DNA of 64,000 bases, taken from Actimicrobium antarcticum (GTDB lineage: Bacteria > Pseudomonadota > Gammaproteobacteria > Burkholderiales > Burkholderiaceae_D). The position numbers and the translations under genes were made by a program. The notes beneath the pieces were generated by a model. It had not been told where the DNA came from and searched no databases. It saw only the letters and a list, made by a program, of their open reading frames with translations. This document shows, one piece after another, positions 35,079 through 43,848 of this stretch. Position 1 is the first letter of the stretch, and each line of letters opens with the position of its first letter. Location of the stretch: assembly GCF_039536745.1 (NCBI RefSeq), contig NZ_BAAAZE010000013.1, positions 124,001-188,000 of the forward strand. The letters are read 5' to 3'.

Positions 35079-36407
35079 ATGCTGCAGAAAGCTGACTTGA
35101 TCAATACGGTAACGAACGTGCGCGTGCAGTGCTTGCGTCTGCTGCTGATGGGATGTCTGTCGTGGGGCGCCAATGCAATTGCGGCATCCGGCGAACCGGT
35201 GCTGGAGGTGGTCAGCTTCGGCGTCGCCGATGGCAGTGCCGGGGGCGCGGCCGCGGTTGCCACGCCGCAGGATTTCGTCTACGACGGCGCGCGTGAAACC
35301 GCGTCCGGCGGCCAGTCCATGAGCGGTCCGCTGACGGTGGCGCTCAACGACACCTGGCAAACCATCCTGTCGCGCTTTCATGTGCCGACCACTGCGTGGA
35401 CCGACAGCCTGACCGGCACCGAGGCGCGCGACTGGCCATCGCGACCGGTGCGCGGCAGCAAGGTCTGGGTCGCGTTGAGCACGAATGGCACGCCACTGGC
35501 GGTCTACTACTCGCTGTCGGCGCGGCAAATGGTGGTGGCGCGCTATGTCGAGGGCGAATTGCGGGTCCGTGAAGCCACCTACAACGGTGGCGTGCCCGCG
35601 CCGGCTGCGAGCAGCGGTGCGTTGTATGTCGCTGCCGATACGATCGGTTTGCCGGAGGCCATTGTCGACCAGATGGTGACGCTCTTTTCGGGCGAACTGG
35701 ATTTCCACCGCGATCTGGCGCACGGCGTGGCTGGCACGGTGCTGTTCGAAATGTTTATCGAGCAGGGTCAGATCAGTCGGCCCGGACGTATCCTGGCGGC
35801 ACGCCTGGTGACACCGCAGCGCACACACACGGCGTACCTGTTCGGTGATGCGGCGGACACCGCCGGGTCGCAGTATTTTGCGGCGGATGGCAAGCCGCTG
35901 CAGCACGCATTCCTGCAATCGCCGATTCTTTTTTCACGTATGACATCGGGCTATTCGGTGGCGCGCTTTCATCCGATCCTGCAACTCTGGCGCGCCCACA
36001 CCGGTATTGATTTTGCTGCCCCTGCGGGTACGCCGGTGCGCATCACGGCGGATGGCGTGGTCGAGTTTGTCGGCGTGCGCGGTGGTTATGGCAATCTGGT
36101 GACGGTGCGTCATTCGGATGGTCTGTCGACGTATTACGGCCATTTGCAAGGATTCAGCAGAGGCCTGAAAGCGGGGATGCCGGTGCGTCAGGGCGATCTG
36201 CTGGGAACGGTCGGGATGACCGGACTGGCCACCGGCCCGCATTTGCACTACGAATTACGCCGTACCGGCAAGCCCTTCGATCCGGCGCAACTGAAGCCGC
36301 CATCGAGCCCGTTGCCAGCGAACCAGCTGGAACGCTTCGATCATCTGGTGCAGTGGTACGAAAAGCGCTTGTCGGCCTCGACCCGGTCGCATTTCGTACG
36401 GCAGTAG
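35079..36407 (+). CDS. M23-family peptidoglycan endopeptidase
   Basis: A secreted LytM/M23 zinc peptidase of about 440 residues. The N-terminus is signal-like (LRLLLMGCLSWGANAIAAS). A middle region of about 200 residues resembles the OapA/LysM-like part of MepM-type proteins. The C-terminal domain carries the zinc ligands: HTGIDFAAPAG (H-x3-D), and HLHYEL. It should cut peptide cross-links in murein. The start is uncertain: ATG 35079 is given, with GTG 35118 giving a neater signal peptide. Divergent from the type I exporter. Confidence 0.88.
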   Translation: MLQKADLINTVTNVRVQCLRLLLMGCLSWGANAIAASGEPVLEVVSFGVADGSAGGAAAVATPQDFVYDGARETASGGQSMSGPLTVALNDTWQTILSRFHVPTTAWTDSLTGTEARDWPSRPVRGSKVWVALSTNGTPLAVYYSLSARQMVVARYVEGELRVREATYNGGVPAPAASSGALYVAADTIGLPEAIVDQMVTLFSGELDFHRDLAHGVAGTVLFEMFIEQGQISRPGRILAARLVTPQRTHTAYLFGDAADTAGSQYFAADGKPLQHAFLQSPILFSRMTSGYSVARFHPILQLWRAHTGIDFAAPAGTPVRITADGVVEFVGVRGGYGNLVTVRHSDGLSTYYGHLQGFSRGLKAGMPVRQGDLLGTVGMTGLATGPHLHYELRRTGKPFDPAQLKPPSSPLPANQLERFDHLVQWYEKRLSASTRSHFVRQ

Positions 36408-36435
36408 TTCGTCGGTACAGCCGGACACGGTACGG

Positions 36436-38403
36436 TTACGATTCGCTGTGCTCGGTCGGCTGGCGATAGACCCGGTACTGGTTCTTTCCTTCCGATTTGG
36501 CCCGGTACATGGCGGTGTCGGCGTTCATCAGCAGCGCCTCAGGCTTGGTGCCGTCGCGCGGAAACAGGCTGATGCCGACCGAAGTGCCGACTGTCTTGAC
36601 ACCACGGCTCAGTTCAAATGGTTTGTTGAAGGCCTCGACGATACGTACCGCAACGCGGGTGGCATCGGCTTCGCACATGATGGATTCCAGAATGGTCGTA
36701 AATTCATCACCGCCAAGCCGAACCACGTGGTCTCCGGGACGCAGTACCGATTGCAGTCGCTTGGCCGCCTGTTGCAGCAATTCGTCACCTGCGGCATGCC
36801 CGAGCGTGTCATTGACGTTTTTGAAGCCATCGAGATCGACGAACAGCATCGCGACCATCGTCCCTGCCTGGGCATTGCGTTCGAGTGCGTCGGGAAGGTA
36901 GCCCGTCAGCCAATGCCTGCTTGGCAACGCGGTGAGGGTGTCTTCGTTCGCCACGCGTGCCAATTCTGCCTGATAGTTTTTTGCGACTGAAATGTCCCGC
37001 AGCGTCATCGCCAGACCCGAGCCGGAACGAACCAGGCGGCGATGCATCCAGGTCCCGCGTAGCGGGCTTTCGTCGCCGACCTCGAATTCATCTTCATGAA
37101 AACCGGACAGCATCGCCTTGCGAAAAATATCCAGAATGATTTTTTTCTGAATGCCGTTGTAGTAGTCCGAAAAAGCAGCACCGATCAATTCGTCGCGCTT
37201 CGCGCCGATCAGCAAGGCGCCGCGTTCATTGCAGTCTTCGATCAGGAAATCGACGGTGTTCTGGTGACTGTCAGTCAGCGCCCGCAGCATGTAGAAGCCT
37301 TCGTTGCCGCCCTCGGTCGCCATCCGGTAGGTGCGCTTGATGTCCTCTGCCTGATACTGGCGCATCGACAGCCGGATCGACATGAGCATGCCAACCAGCG
37401 AGAGCAGCGCCAGGAATAGCGTGATGCCGGTGGCGCCTTGCCGGTAGGTCTCCCAGCTTTCGGCATGCGAGGCAAGCAAGCGTGTTTCGGATATGCCAAC
37501 CAGCGTGACAAAGGGATAGTCGGCGAGCGACTGCCAGGCGACGTAACGCACTTCGCCATCGGCAAAGGTACTGGCATCGTCAATTTTGGCGACGCCACGC
37601 TGGGCCGGTACCATCTGCGGAATCTTGCGAATGGCCGGGCTGTTGGCCGGATATACAATATTGCCGATGCGGGAACTGCGCACGATCCCGTCTTTTCCCA
37701 TGAAGGCCAGAAAATCTACCTCTCCCGATCCCGTGCGATCAAAGAATGTACTGAAATACGCCGGATCGGCCCAGACCACCACCACACCATTGAATCGTCC
37801 ATTGGCATCACGCAGGCGCCGGGTCAGGTGAATCGCGGGCTTGCCAGAGAGTGCGCTGGTCACCGGCTGGCTGATGTAAGCCTGATCGGTATCTGCCGTG
37901 CGATGCACCTTGAAAAAATCCATTTCAGCGACGTGGGCTCCGATTGCTTCGCTGCGCGTGGCGCTGATGACGTTGCTGTCACTGTCGATGACGGCAGCAT
38001 GCAGCAAGCCATGGCTCTGGATCAGGCTGTCGTCAGACAGCAGGCCGCTCTGTCTGTTGTGGTTGGGCTGTTCCCAGTCGAAGCGCAGATGTGACGCTAC
38101 CTGGTCGGCCTGTTTGAACGAGCGCGTCAGGTGCTGGGCATAGGAGGTTGCAATGTAGGACGCATCCTTGCGGGCGCTGCTGTCCAGGAAAGTCCGATCG
38201 GTACGAATGATGCCGAGTATCAGCATCCAGACTACTGCGGCGAGCAGCATGCACGCTATCGGCCAGGCCATAATGGTCATCCAGCTGTACTGGAAAATGG
38301 CACGACCAGATGGCGGTGCGATGCGGAAACGGCGGAAGTCTTTGGAGGTCATCGGCTCGGTGTTTTCAAAAATCATCGTTGAAAAACATGAACATAAAAA
38401 CAA
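36436..38403 (-). CDS. Membrane diguanylate cyclase (dCache-like, PAS, GGDEF)
   Basis: A 655-residue sensor enzyme that should make cyclic di-GMP. Two membrane helices (about 42-66 and 330-352) flank a periplasmic Cache-like sensor. A PAS-like domain follows (about 370-480). The C-terminal GGDEF domain has an intact active site (RLGGDEFTTI, near 565) and an inhibitory RxxD (RPGD) exactly five residues before it, so product inhibition is expected. The start could be 38403 or an ATG at 38376 or 38352. Two genes from a LapB-type exporter, a process often under c-di-GMP control. Confidence 0.92.
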   Translation of the reverse strand: MFLCSCFSTMIFENTEPMTSKDFRRFRIAPPSGRAIFQYSWMTIMAWPIACMLLAAVVWMLILGIIRTDRTFLDSSARKDASYIATSYAQHLTRSFKQADQVASHLRFDWEQPNHNRQSGLLSDDSLIQSHGLLHAAVIDSDSNVISATRSEAIGAHVAEMDFFKVHRTADTDQAYISQPVTSALSGKPAIHLTRRLRDANGRFNGVVVVWADPAYFSTFFDRTGSGEVDFLAFMGKDGIVRSSRIGNIVYPANSPAIRKIPQMVPAQRGVAKIDDASTFADGEVRYVAWQSLADYPFVTLVGISETRLLASHAESWETYRQGATGITLFLALLSLVGMLMSIRLSMRQYQAEDIKRTYRMATEGGNEGFYMLRALTDSHQNTVDFLIEDCNERGALLIGAKRDELIGAAFSDYYNGIQKKIILDIFRKAMLSGFHEDEFEVGDESPLRGTWMHRRLVRSGSGLAMTLRDISVAKNYQAELARVANEDTLTALPSRHWLTGYLPDALERNAQAGTMVAMLFVDLDGFKNVNDTLGHAAGDELLQQAAKRLQSVLRPGDHVVRLGGDEFTTILESIMCEADATRVAVRIVEAFNKPFELSRGVKTVGTSVGISLFPRDGTKPEALLMNADTAMYRAKSEGKNQYRVYRQPTEHSES

Positions 38404-38615
38404 TCATTGATAAAAATCATAGCATTTGCAACCAACTATAATAATTTTAATTTGTTTCTTTGTTGCAATCGTGCGGTTTTAATTGCTGTTTTTCCCAGCA
38501 GCTTTTACGGGGTATTCAATTCGGGTAAAGTGCCCACGGGGAAAAACTGATGTGACCTGCTTCTGTTTAATCACCCGCTTATCCTTCCGCTTAACTGCAG
38601 TCAAAGACTCGCTAC
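38404..38615. other. AT-rich divergent intergenic region
   Basis: The stretch 38380-38470 is strikingly AT-rich compared with the genes around it and lies between the diguanylate cyclase and the acyltransferase, which are transcribed divergently. It must hold both promoters. TATAAT occurs at about 38436-38441. No gene. Confidence 0.4.
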
Positions 38616-39191
38616 ATGCACACGACAATTTTCGATACGCCAGTCATTCACACTTTGCTGTACTGGCTTTCACGCAGCGCTCTGCGCCTGCTGGGCTGGC
38701 GCGTCGAAGGCGTTGCTCCGACCGAATCCAGATATGTATTGATCGCAGCACCGCACACCAGCAATTGGGATTTTCCGGTGACACTGATGGTGTGTTCGGT
38801 TCTGGGTCTGAAGGTCTACTGGATGGGCAAAGCCAGTCTGTTTAACTGGCCGTTTGGTGGCGTGATGCGCTGGCTTGGCGGTATTGCGGTCGACCGTAGC
38901 AAATCAAGCAATCTGGTACAAAGCACGGTAGCTGCCTTCGAACGCAGCCAGCGACTGGCCGTGATCATTCCGCCGGAGGGAACGCGCGACAAGGTGATGC
39001 ACTGGAAAACCGGGTTTTATTACATTGCTGTCGGTGCGAAGGTGCCGGTGGCGCTGGCGTTCCTTGATTTCCGGCGCAAGGTCGGCGGCATAGGAAAAAT
39101 GCTGCATCCGAGCGGGGATATCGAGGTGGACATGCAGGAAATCAAACAGTTTTATGCCGGTATCACCGGCAAGAACCCGCACCAGTTTTAG
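38616..39191 (+). CDS. PlsC-like acyltransferase
   Basis: A 191-residue member of the lysophospholipid/glycerol-phosphate acyltransferase superfamily. The catalytic HTSNWD (H-x4-D, residues 47-52), GGIAVDRS and PPEGTR motifs are present. It is shorter than PlsC of the main phospholipid pathway and resembles accessory acyltransferases of unknown acceptor. Single gene, ATG at 38616 without a strong ribosome binding site. Confidence 0.85.
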   Translation: MHTTIFDTPVIHTLLYWLSRSALRLLGWRVEGVAPTESRYVLIAAPHTSNWDFPVTLMVCSVLGLKVYWMGKASLFNWPFGGVMRWLGGIAVDRSKSSNLVQSTVAAFERSQRLAVIIPPEGTRDKVMHWKTGFYYIAVGAKVPVALAFLDFRRKVGGIGKMLHPSGDIEVDMQEIKQFYAGITGKNPHQF

Positions 39192-39237
39192 CGGTCGGCG
39201 ATTCTGCAACGACCATTCGTGCCAGTAACAGGATCAA

Positions 39238-39879
39238 TCAGGACGGGCTGCGCTTGACGAAAAACAGTGCCGCACCGACTGCGATCAGGACTCCGCCAAA
39301 GAAGCGATTTTGCTTCTTCATTGCGCCGGCGTTACGGAAATAGCGTTGCATCGACGATGCGGCGAATGCGTAGCTATGCATCACGATCAGGTCGATGGTG
39401 CACATCGTCACAGCCAGAATCAGTAACTGTGGCAGCAGATCGGCATCCCGCGTGATGAATTGCGGCAGTACCGCGACCATGAAAATAATCCCTTTCGGGT
39501 TGGTTGCGTTGGTCAGGAATCCGGTCATCACGCGCCGCTGCCAGCTTGGTACTTCGGTGACCGCGATTGACTCACGCTGCGATGAATTCGTCTCGACTTT
39601 GGCGCGCCATTGACTGATACCGAGATAGATCAGATACAACGCGCCGATGATTTTGACGGCATTGAAGGCAACTTCCGATGCCAGCAACAGGGACCCCACA
39701 CCGGCACCGGCGATTGTCAGGATCATCAGCAGGCCCACCTGCAATCCAAGGATGGTCGCGCTGGTGCGCTTGAATCCATATGACAAGCCGTGCGCCATCG
39801 AGAGTACGGCACCGGAGCCCGGCGAAATTGCAATAATGGCAGCGGCAAGGACGAAGGTGAGCCAGGTAGCTAAGGTCAT
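39238..39879 (-). CDS. LysE/RhtB-family amino-acid exporter
   Basis: A 213-residue inner-membrane protein with six helices. The family start (FVLAAAIIAISPGSGAVLSMAHGL, read as adjoining parts) and the loop FLTNATNPKGIIFMVAVLPQF are diagnostic. It likely exports an amino acid or homoserine lactone; the substrate is unknown. It is 124 bp downstream of glnS on the same strand, beyond a hairpin. Confidence 0.9.
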   Translation of the reverse strand: MTLATWLTFVLAAAIIAISPGSGAVLSMAHGLSYGFKRTSATILGLQVGLLMILTIAGAGVGSLLLASEVAFNAVKIIGALYLIYLGISQWRAKVETNSSQRESIAVTEVPSWQRRVMTGFLTNATNPKGIIFMVAVLPQFITRDADLLPQLLILAVTMCTIDLIVMHSYAFAASSMQRYFRNAGAMKKQNRFFGGVLIAVGAALFFVKRSPS

Positions 39880-39911
39880 GAGTGCTGCATTCAGTAATCA
39901 ACAAACTGGTG

Positions 39912-39934
39912 GAAAGGCATCCTGAAGATGCCTT
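39912..39934 (-). terminator. Hairpin after glnS
   Basis: A perfect 9-bp stem AAAGGCATC/GATGCCTTT with the loop CTGAA (39921-39925), about 70 bp past the glnS stop and 32 bp before the lysE-like start. On the minus strand it is followed only by TTTCC, so it may be a weak terminator or attenuator. Confidence 0.5.
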
Positions 39935-40003
39935 TAGGCGGGGCGCAGCCTGGCAACGCAAATTACCAGGGCATGCGACCGATTGATACGGCATTCGGCA
40001 ATG

Positions 40004-41752
40004 CTATTTGCCCCAGCTGTCTTTTAGCGTCGTGATGCGATTGAACACCAGGTTGCCGGCACACGAGTCAATCCGGTCAGCGACAAAGTAGCCGTGTCTC
40101 TCGAACTGATACTTGTCATCGGGCTGCGCCACCGCAAGTCCTGGCTCGACCCAGGCATGGACGACTTCCTTTGCGTTCGGATTCAGCGCCAGCATGAAGT
40201 CCTTGCCGCCAGCGTCCGGTTGCGGATCGGTGAACAGGCGCTCGTACAAACGGACTTCCGCCTGCAGCGCATGGGCGGCACTCACCCAATGTATATTGCC
40301 CTTGACCTTATAATTTGCCGAGCCTTCGGTGCCTGACTTGCTATCCGCAAAATACGTGCAGTGAACCGCAATGACGTTGCCATCGGCATCTTTGTCGCAA
40401 CTGGTGCATTCGACCACGAAGCCGTAGCGCAGTCGCACTTTATTGCCTGGAAACAGCCGGAAATATCCTTTGGTTGGCGTCTCCATGAAGTCTTCCTGTT
40501 CGATCCACAGCGCATTCGACATCGGAAAGCTGCGGTTGCCGCGTTCCGGGAAATGCGGATGTACTGGCGCCTGACACGCGATCACTTCGCCGGCCGACAA
40601 ATTATCAATAATCAGTTTCAGCGGGCGTAGTACAGCGGTTGCGCGCGGTGCGGTTGGATCGAGGTCCTCGCGCAGACAGCCATCGAGGGTGCCAATGTCG
40701 ATCCAGCTATCGGATTTGGTCACGCCGGTGCGCTCGCAAAACAACTGGAGCGATTCCGGTGTGAATCCGCGCCGGCGCATGCCGACGATGGTCGGCATGC
40801 GCGGATCATCCCAGCCATCGACGATGTGATCTTCGACCAGCTGGCGCAGCTTGCGCTTACTGGTGATGACATAGGTGAGGTTGAGACGGGCGAACTCATA
40901 TTGACGAGGTAGGGGTTGGGTGAAAAAACCACCTTCGGCCAGTCGTGCCAGCACCCAGTCGTAGAACGGACGGTGGTCCTGGAATTCCAGCGTACAAATA
41001 GAGTGCGTGATGTTTTCCAGAGCATCCGAAATCGGGTGCGTGTAGTCATACATCGGATAAATGCACCACGCATCGCCGGTGCGGTGATGATGCGCATGGC
41101 GAATCCGGTACAGCGCCGGATCGCGCAGGTTCATATTACTTGATGCCATATCGATGCGCGCCCGCAGGATGTGCTGGCCATCGACGAATTCCCCGGCACG
41201 CATGCGGCGGAACAGGTCCAGCGATTCGGCTGCAGCGCGTGTGCGGAACGGCGAATCCTTGCCAGGTTCGTTAAAGTTGCCCCGGTTGCTGGCCATGTCT
41301 TCCGCTGACTGGCTGTCGATGTAGGCATGGCCGGCGTTGATCAGATACTCGGCCATCTGGTAAAGCTGTTCAAAATAGTCGCTGGCGTAATACAGATGCT
41401 CTTTGCCATTGGCAGTCCAGTTGAACCCAAGCCATGTTACCGAATCAAGAATGGTATCGACATATTCCTGCTCTTCCCGGGTCGGGTTGGTGTCGTCGAA
41501 GCGCAGATGGGCGCGTCCCTCGAAATCCCGTGCCAGGCCAAAATTCAGGCAGATCGACTTTGCATGACCGATGTGCAAATAGCCATTCGGCTCCGGCGGG
41601 AAACGGGTGATAACTTGCGGCAATGGCTGACCATCAGCGTCGAGGCGGCCGGCATAGGTCTGCCTGGCTAGATCATTGTCGATGATGCTGCGCAAAAAGT
41701 TTGAGGTCGGCGCTGGATCAGCCGCTGCACTGCTGTTGTGATCATTGCTCAT
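40004..41752 (-). CDS. glnS: Glutaminyl-tRNA synthetase
   Basis: Class I synthetase, about 582 residues, that charges tRNA-Gln. Signature PPEPNGYLHIGHAKS near residue 52 holds HIGH; the KMSKS counterpart is ITSKRKLRQL. The C-terminal anticodon-binding beta barrels are full length. I chose the ATG at 41750-41752 (MSNDHNSSAAADPAP), since the further 18 codons upstream look non-conserved. An ordinary betaproteobacterial glnS; the order Burkholderiales commonly has GlnRS. Confidence 0.96.
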   Translation of the reverse strand: MSNDHNSSAAADPAPTSNFLRSIIDNDLARQTYAGRLDADGQPLPQVITRFPPEPNGYLHIGHAKSICLNFGLARDFEGRAHLRFDDTNPTREEQEYVDTILDSVTWLGFNWTANGKEHLYYASDYFEQLYQMAEYLINAGHAYIDSQSAEDMASNRGNFNEPGKDSPFRTRAAAESLDLFRRMRAGEFVDGQHILRARIDMASSNMNLRDPALYRIRHAHHHRTGDAWCIYPMYDYTHPISDALENITHSICTLEFQDHRPFYDWVLARLAEGGFFTQPLPRQYEFARLNLTYVITSKRKLRQLVEDHIVDGWDDPRMPTIVGMRRRGFTPESLQLFCERTGVTKSDSWIDIGTLDGCLREDLDPTAPRATAVLRPLKLIIDNLSAGEVIACQAPVHPHFPERGNRSFPMSNALWIEQEDFMETPTKGYFRLFPGNKVRLRYGFVVECTSCDKDADGNVIAVHCTYFADSKSGTEGSANYKVKGNIHWVSAAHALQAEVRLYERLFTDPQPDAGGKDFMLALNPNAKEVVHAWVEPGLAVAQPDDKYQFERHGYFVADRIDSCAGNLVFNRITTLKDSWGK

Positions 41753-42114
41753 GAGTAGGCGGTCGCTAGCTTGTGGAGTGGAGTCGTCGCATTTTACCGT
41801 AGCCATTCGGGCTGACCGCTACAGCTTGGATAGGCGCGTTCGAATTATCGTTGTTGTCGCGCGCTGGGAGTCGTGGGCTCTTATTGGTCCTACTGGCGAA
41901 CACACGCTGCATCCATCACGGGCGCCGTGCATTGACGGCGACAGTTGTCGTCCGACGCGGAGCCGTTTTTGCATCAGGATGGCGTGGCTGATCACTGGAA
42001 GTAATCACGTTACAGATGAAGTGTTGTTCAATTGAGACAGTTACGCAACATTCAACAGAAGTTTGCCGGGTCGGTTAATTTTGTTGTGATGTCTGCAATA
42101 TGAGACGGATTGTT

Positions 42115-42130
42115 GACGAATTTGTTCGTC
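42115..42130. promoter_or_regulatory. Inverted repeat upstream of the porin
   Basis: GACGAA-TTTG-TTCGTC, a perfect 6-bp inverted repeat, extended by TTG on the left and CAA on the right with a one-base offset. No T-run follows on either strand, so an operator is likelier than a terminator. Confidence 0.4.
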
Positions 42131-42186
42131 CAAAAAATTTTCATTGAAAATCAAAAAATATCCATAAATTCCTTTATCTTCTCTTA

Positions 42187-42222
42187 AAATGAATTGAAAA
42201 ATTGTTATTTATCAATTCATTT
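42187..42222. promoter_or_regulatory. Perfect 11-bp inverted repeat upstream of the porin
   Basis: AAATGAATTGA (42187-42197) and TCAATTCATTT (42212-42222) are exact inverted copies around a 14-nt AT-rich spacer. It lies about 490 bp before the porin start. The size fits a dimeric repressor or activator site, or a structured leader if transcription begins upstream. Confidence 0.5.
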
Positions 42223-42707
42223 GGTGTGGAGTGATCTCGATATTTTCATTCGTGACTGCTATTTTTGGTTATTTTTCGCGGCCAGATTGCTCTTGAATTA
42301 ACAGCTGGATGGCGTAGTCATGTTCAGGAAATCGCGTTGTGGTGGTTGGTTTCAAACGACGTCCCCTCAATCCGATACATCCATTTGGTAAGTAAATATG
42401 TAGAATTCGGTTTGTGATTTGGCTGGTGACGGGAATGACCGGAGAGATAGAAGGCCGGCATAGTAAAAAACAAGATCAAGGTTTCAGGTCAAACTGGAAA
42501 CATTGCAGAATCGCTCCCAACGCGTGTAGTTCAAAGTCAAATGGTCTCACTCTAAAACAACATTAATGATGCTGTGTAGTGTGAAAAAGGGGCCGAACGT
42601 TTTCAGGCAGTAAAAATTTAGCTGTAGATCTCGCGGATATTGGTAATTCCCAAGTTGATCCCCAGTAACTGCAAAGTAAAAATCTTAATAACCTCTAGGA
42701 ATATTTC

Positions 42708-43700
42708 ATGAAAAAATCGCTTCTTGCCTTAGCCGTCTTCGGTGCATTTGCTGGTGTTGCTTCAGCTCAATCGTCAGTTACCGCCTACGGTATCGTTGAC
42801 ATGGGTATCACCCGCGAACTGGGCGGCGTTGGTGGTGGTGTTACCAAACTTGCCAACGGCGTTCAATCAGGCAGCCGTTTGGGTTTCAAGGGTACGGAAG
42901 ATTTGGGCGGCGGTTTGAAAGCTATGTTCCAACTGGAAACAGGTATCGCTGCTGATACCGGCGGCTTCAGCCAAGGTGGTCTGGCATTCGGTCGTCAGAG
43001 CTGGGTCGGTCTGAACGGTGGTTTCGGTACAGTGTCGTTGGGTCGTCAATACAACCCACTGTTTTCCGCTCTGGACGAAGTTGATCCATTCGGTACAGGC
43101 TTGGCTGGTTCGTCAACCAACCTGTTCATCACTGGCGCAACCCGCGTCAACAATTCGCTCAAGTACGTTGCTCCAGAAATGGGCGGCATCACTGCTGAAG
43201 CCATCTACGGTTTCGGCGAAGTCGCTGGCAACACAGCAGCAAGCCGTACCATGGGTGGTTCGGTCGGTTACTCCAACGGCCCGATCATTGGCAAGCTGGT
43301 TTATGAGCGCGTTACTAACGCAACAGACACCAACACCACCAAGCTCACACAAGGTACCTTCTCGTACAACTTTAATGTTGCTACGCTGGCCCTGGGCTAC
43401 GGTAAAACCAAAGACGACGCAACTGTCAACGCTGATAGCATGCTGGTTGGTGTGACGGTTCCATTCGGCGCCAGCGCTGTGATGGCTTCGTACATCCGTC
43501 GCAATGACAAGTCGTCGTTGAACCAGGATGCCAAGCAATATGCTGTCGGTTACACCTACGCGTTGTCGAAGCGTACCAACCTGTACTCGTCGTATGCACG
43601 CATCAACAATGAAAACGGCGCGTTTTACACCGTCGGCGATGCAACATCGGCTGGTTCAGGCGACAAAGCTCTGAACGTCGGTATCCGCCACAAGTTTTAA
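42708..43700 (+). CDS. Gram-negative general porin (Burkholderiales type)
   Basis: A 330-residue trimeric outer-membrane channel. The signal peptide is clear (MKKSLLALAVFGAFAGVASA, then QSSVTAYG). Strands and the N-terminal VTAYGIVDMGI and C-terminal NVGIRHKF with terminal Phe are those of Burkholderiales OmpC-like porins. Codons are strongly biased to GGT, GTT, CGT and AAC compared with neighbouring genes, which signals very high expression. A strong intrinsic terminator follows. The long AT-rich leader suggests tight regulation. Confidence 0.95.
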   Translation: MKKSLLALAVFGAFAGVASAQSSVTAYGIVDMGITRELGGVGGGVTKLANGVQSGSRLGFKGTEDLGGGLKAMFQLETGIAADTGGFSQGGLAFGRQSWVGLNGGFGTVSLGRQYNPLFSALDEVDPFGTGLAGSSTNLFITGATRVNNSLKYVAPEMGGITAEAIYGFGEVAGNTAASRTMGGSVGYSNGPIIGKLVYERVTNATDTNTTKLTQGTFSYNFNVATLALGYGKTKDDATVNADSMLVGVTVPFGASAVMASYIRRNDKSSLNQDAKQYAVGYTYALSKRTNLYSSYARINNENGAFYTVGDATSAGSGDKALNVGIRHKF

Positions 43701-43744
43701 TTGACTGCGGGCTGCGGCCTGCGTCGATCATGACTTTAGCAATG

Positions 43745-43771
43745 AAAAAAGCACCTTCGGGTGCTTTTTTT
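43745..43771 (+). terminator. Intrinsic terminator of the porin gene
   Basis: Stem AAAAAAGCACC/GGTGCTTTTTT with a TTCG tetraloop (43756-43759), ending in seven T. It lies 45 bp past the porin stop. Confidence 0.92.
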
Positions 43772-43848
43772 ATGGATTAAATTTCTCTAAAGTAACTGCC
43801 TCTTTAACCGTTATCGACACATCTCCCTATTTTTTTCACAGGTCTTTC

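Larger units (their letters stand above)
41753..42707. other. Long AT-rich leader upstream of the major porin
   Basis: 955 bp without a gene. The first 270 bp resemble ordinary chromosomal DNA and hold the glnS promoter. From about 42040 to 42700 the sequence is visibly AT-rich, with poly-A and poly-T tracts. Two inverted repeats lie at 42115-42130 and 42187-42222. A small regulatory RNA could fit but I cannot show one. The porin has TAGGAA seven bases before its ATG. Confidence 0.6.
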
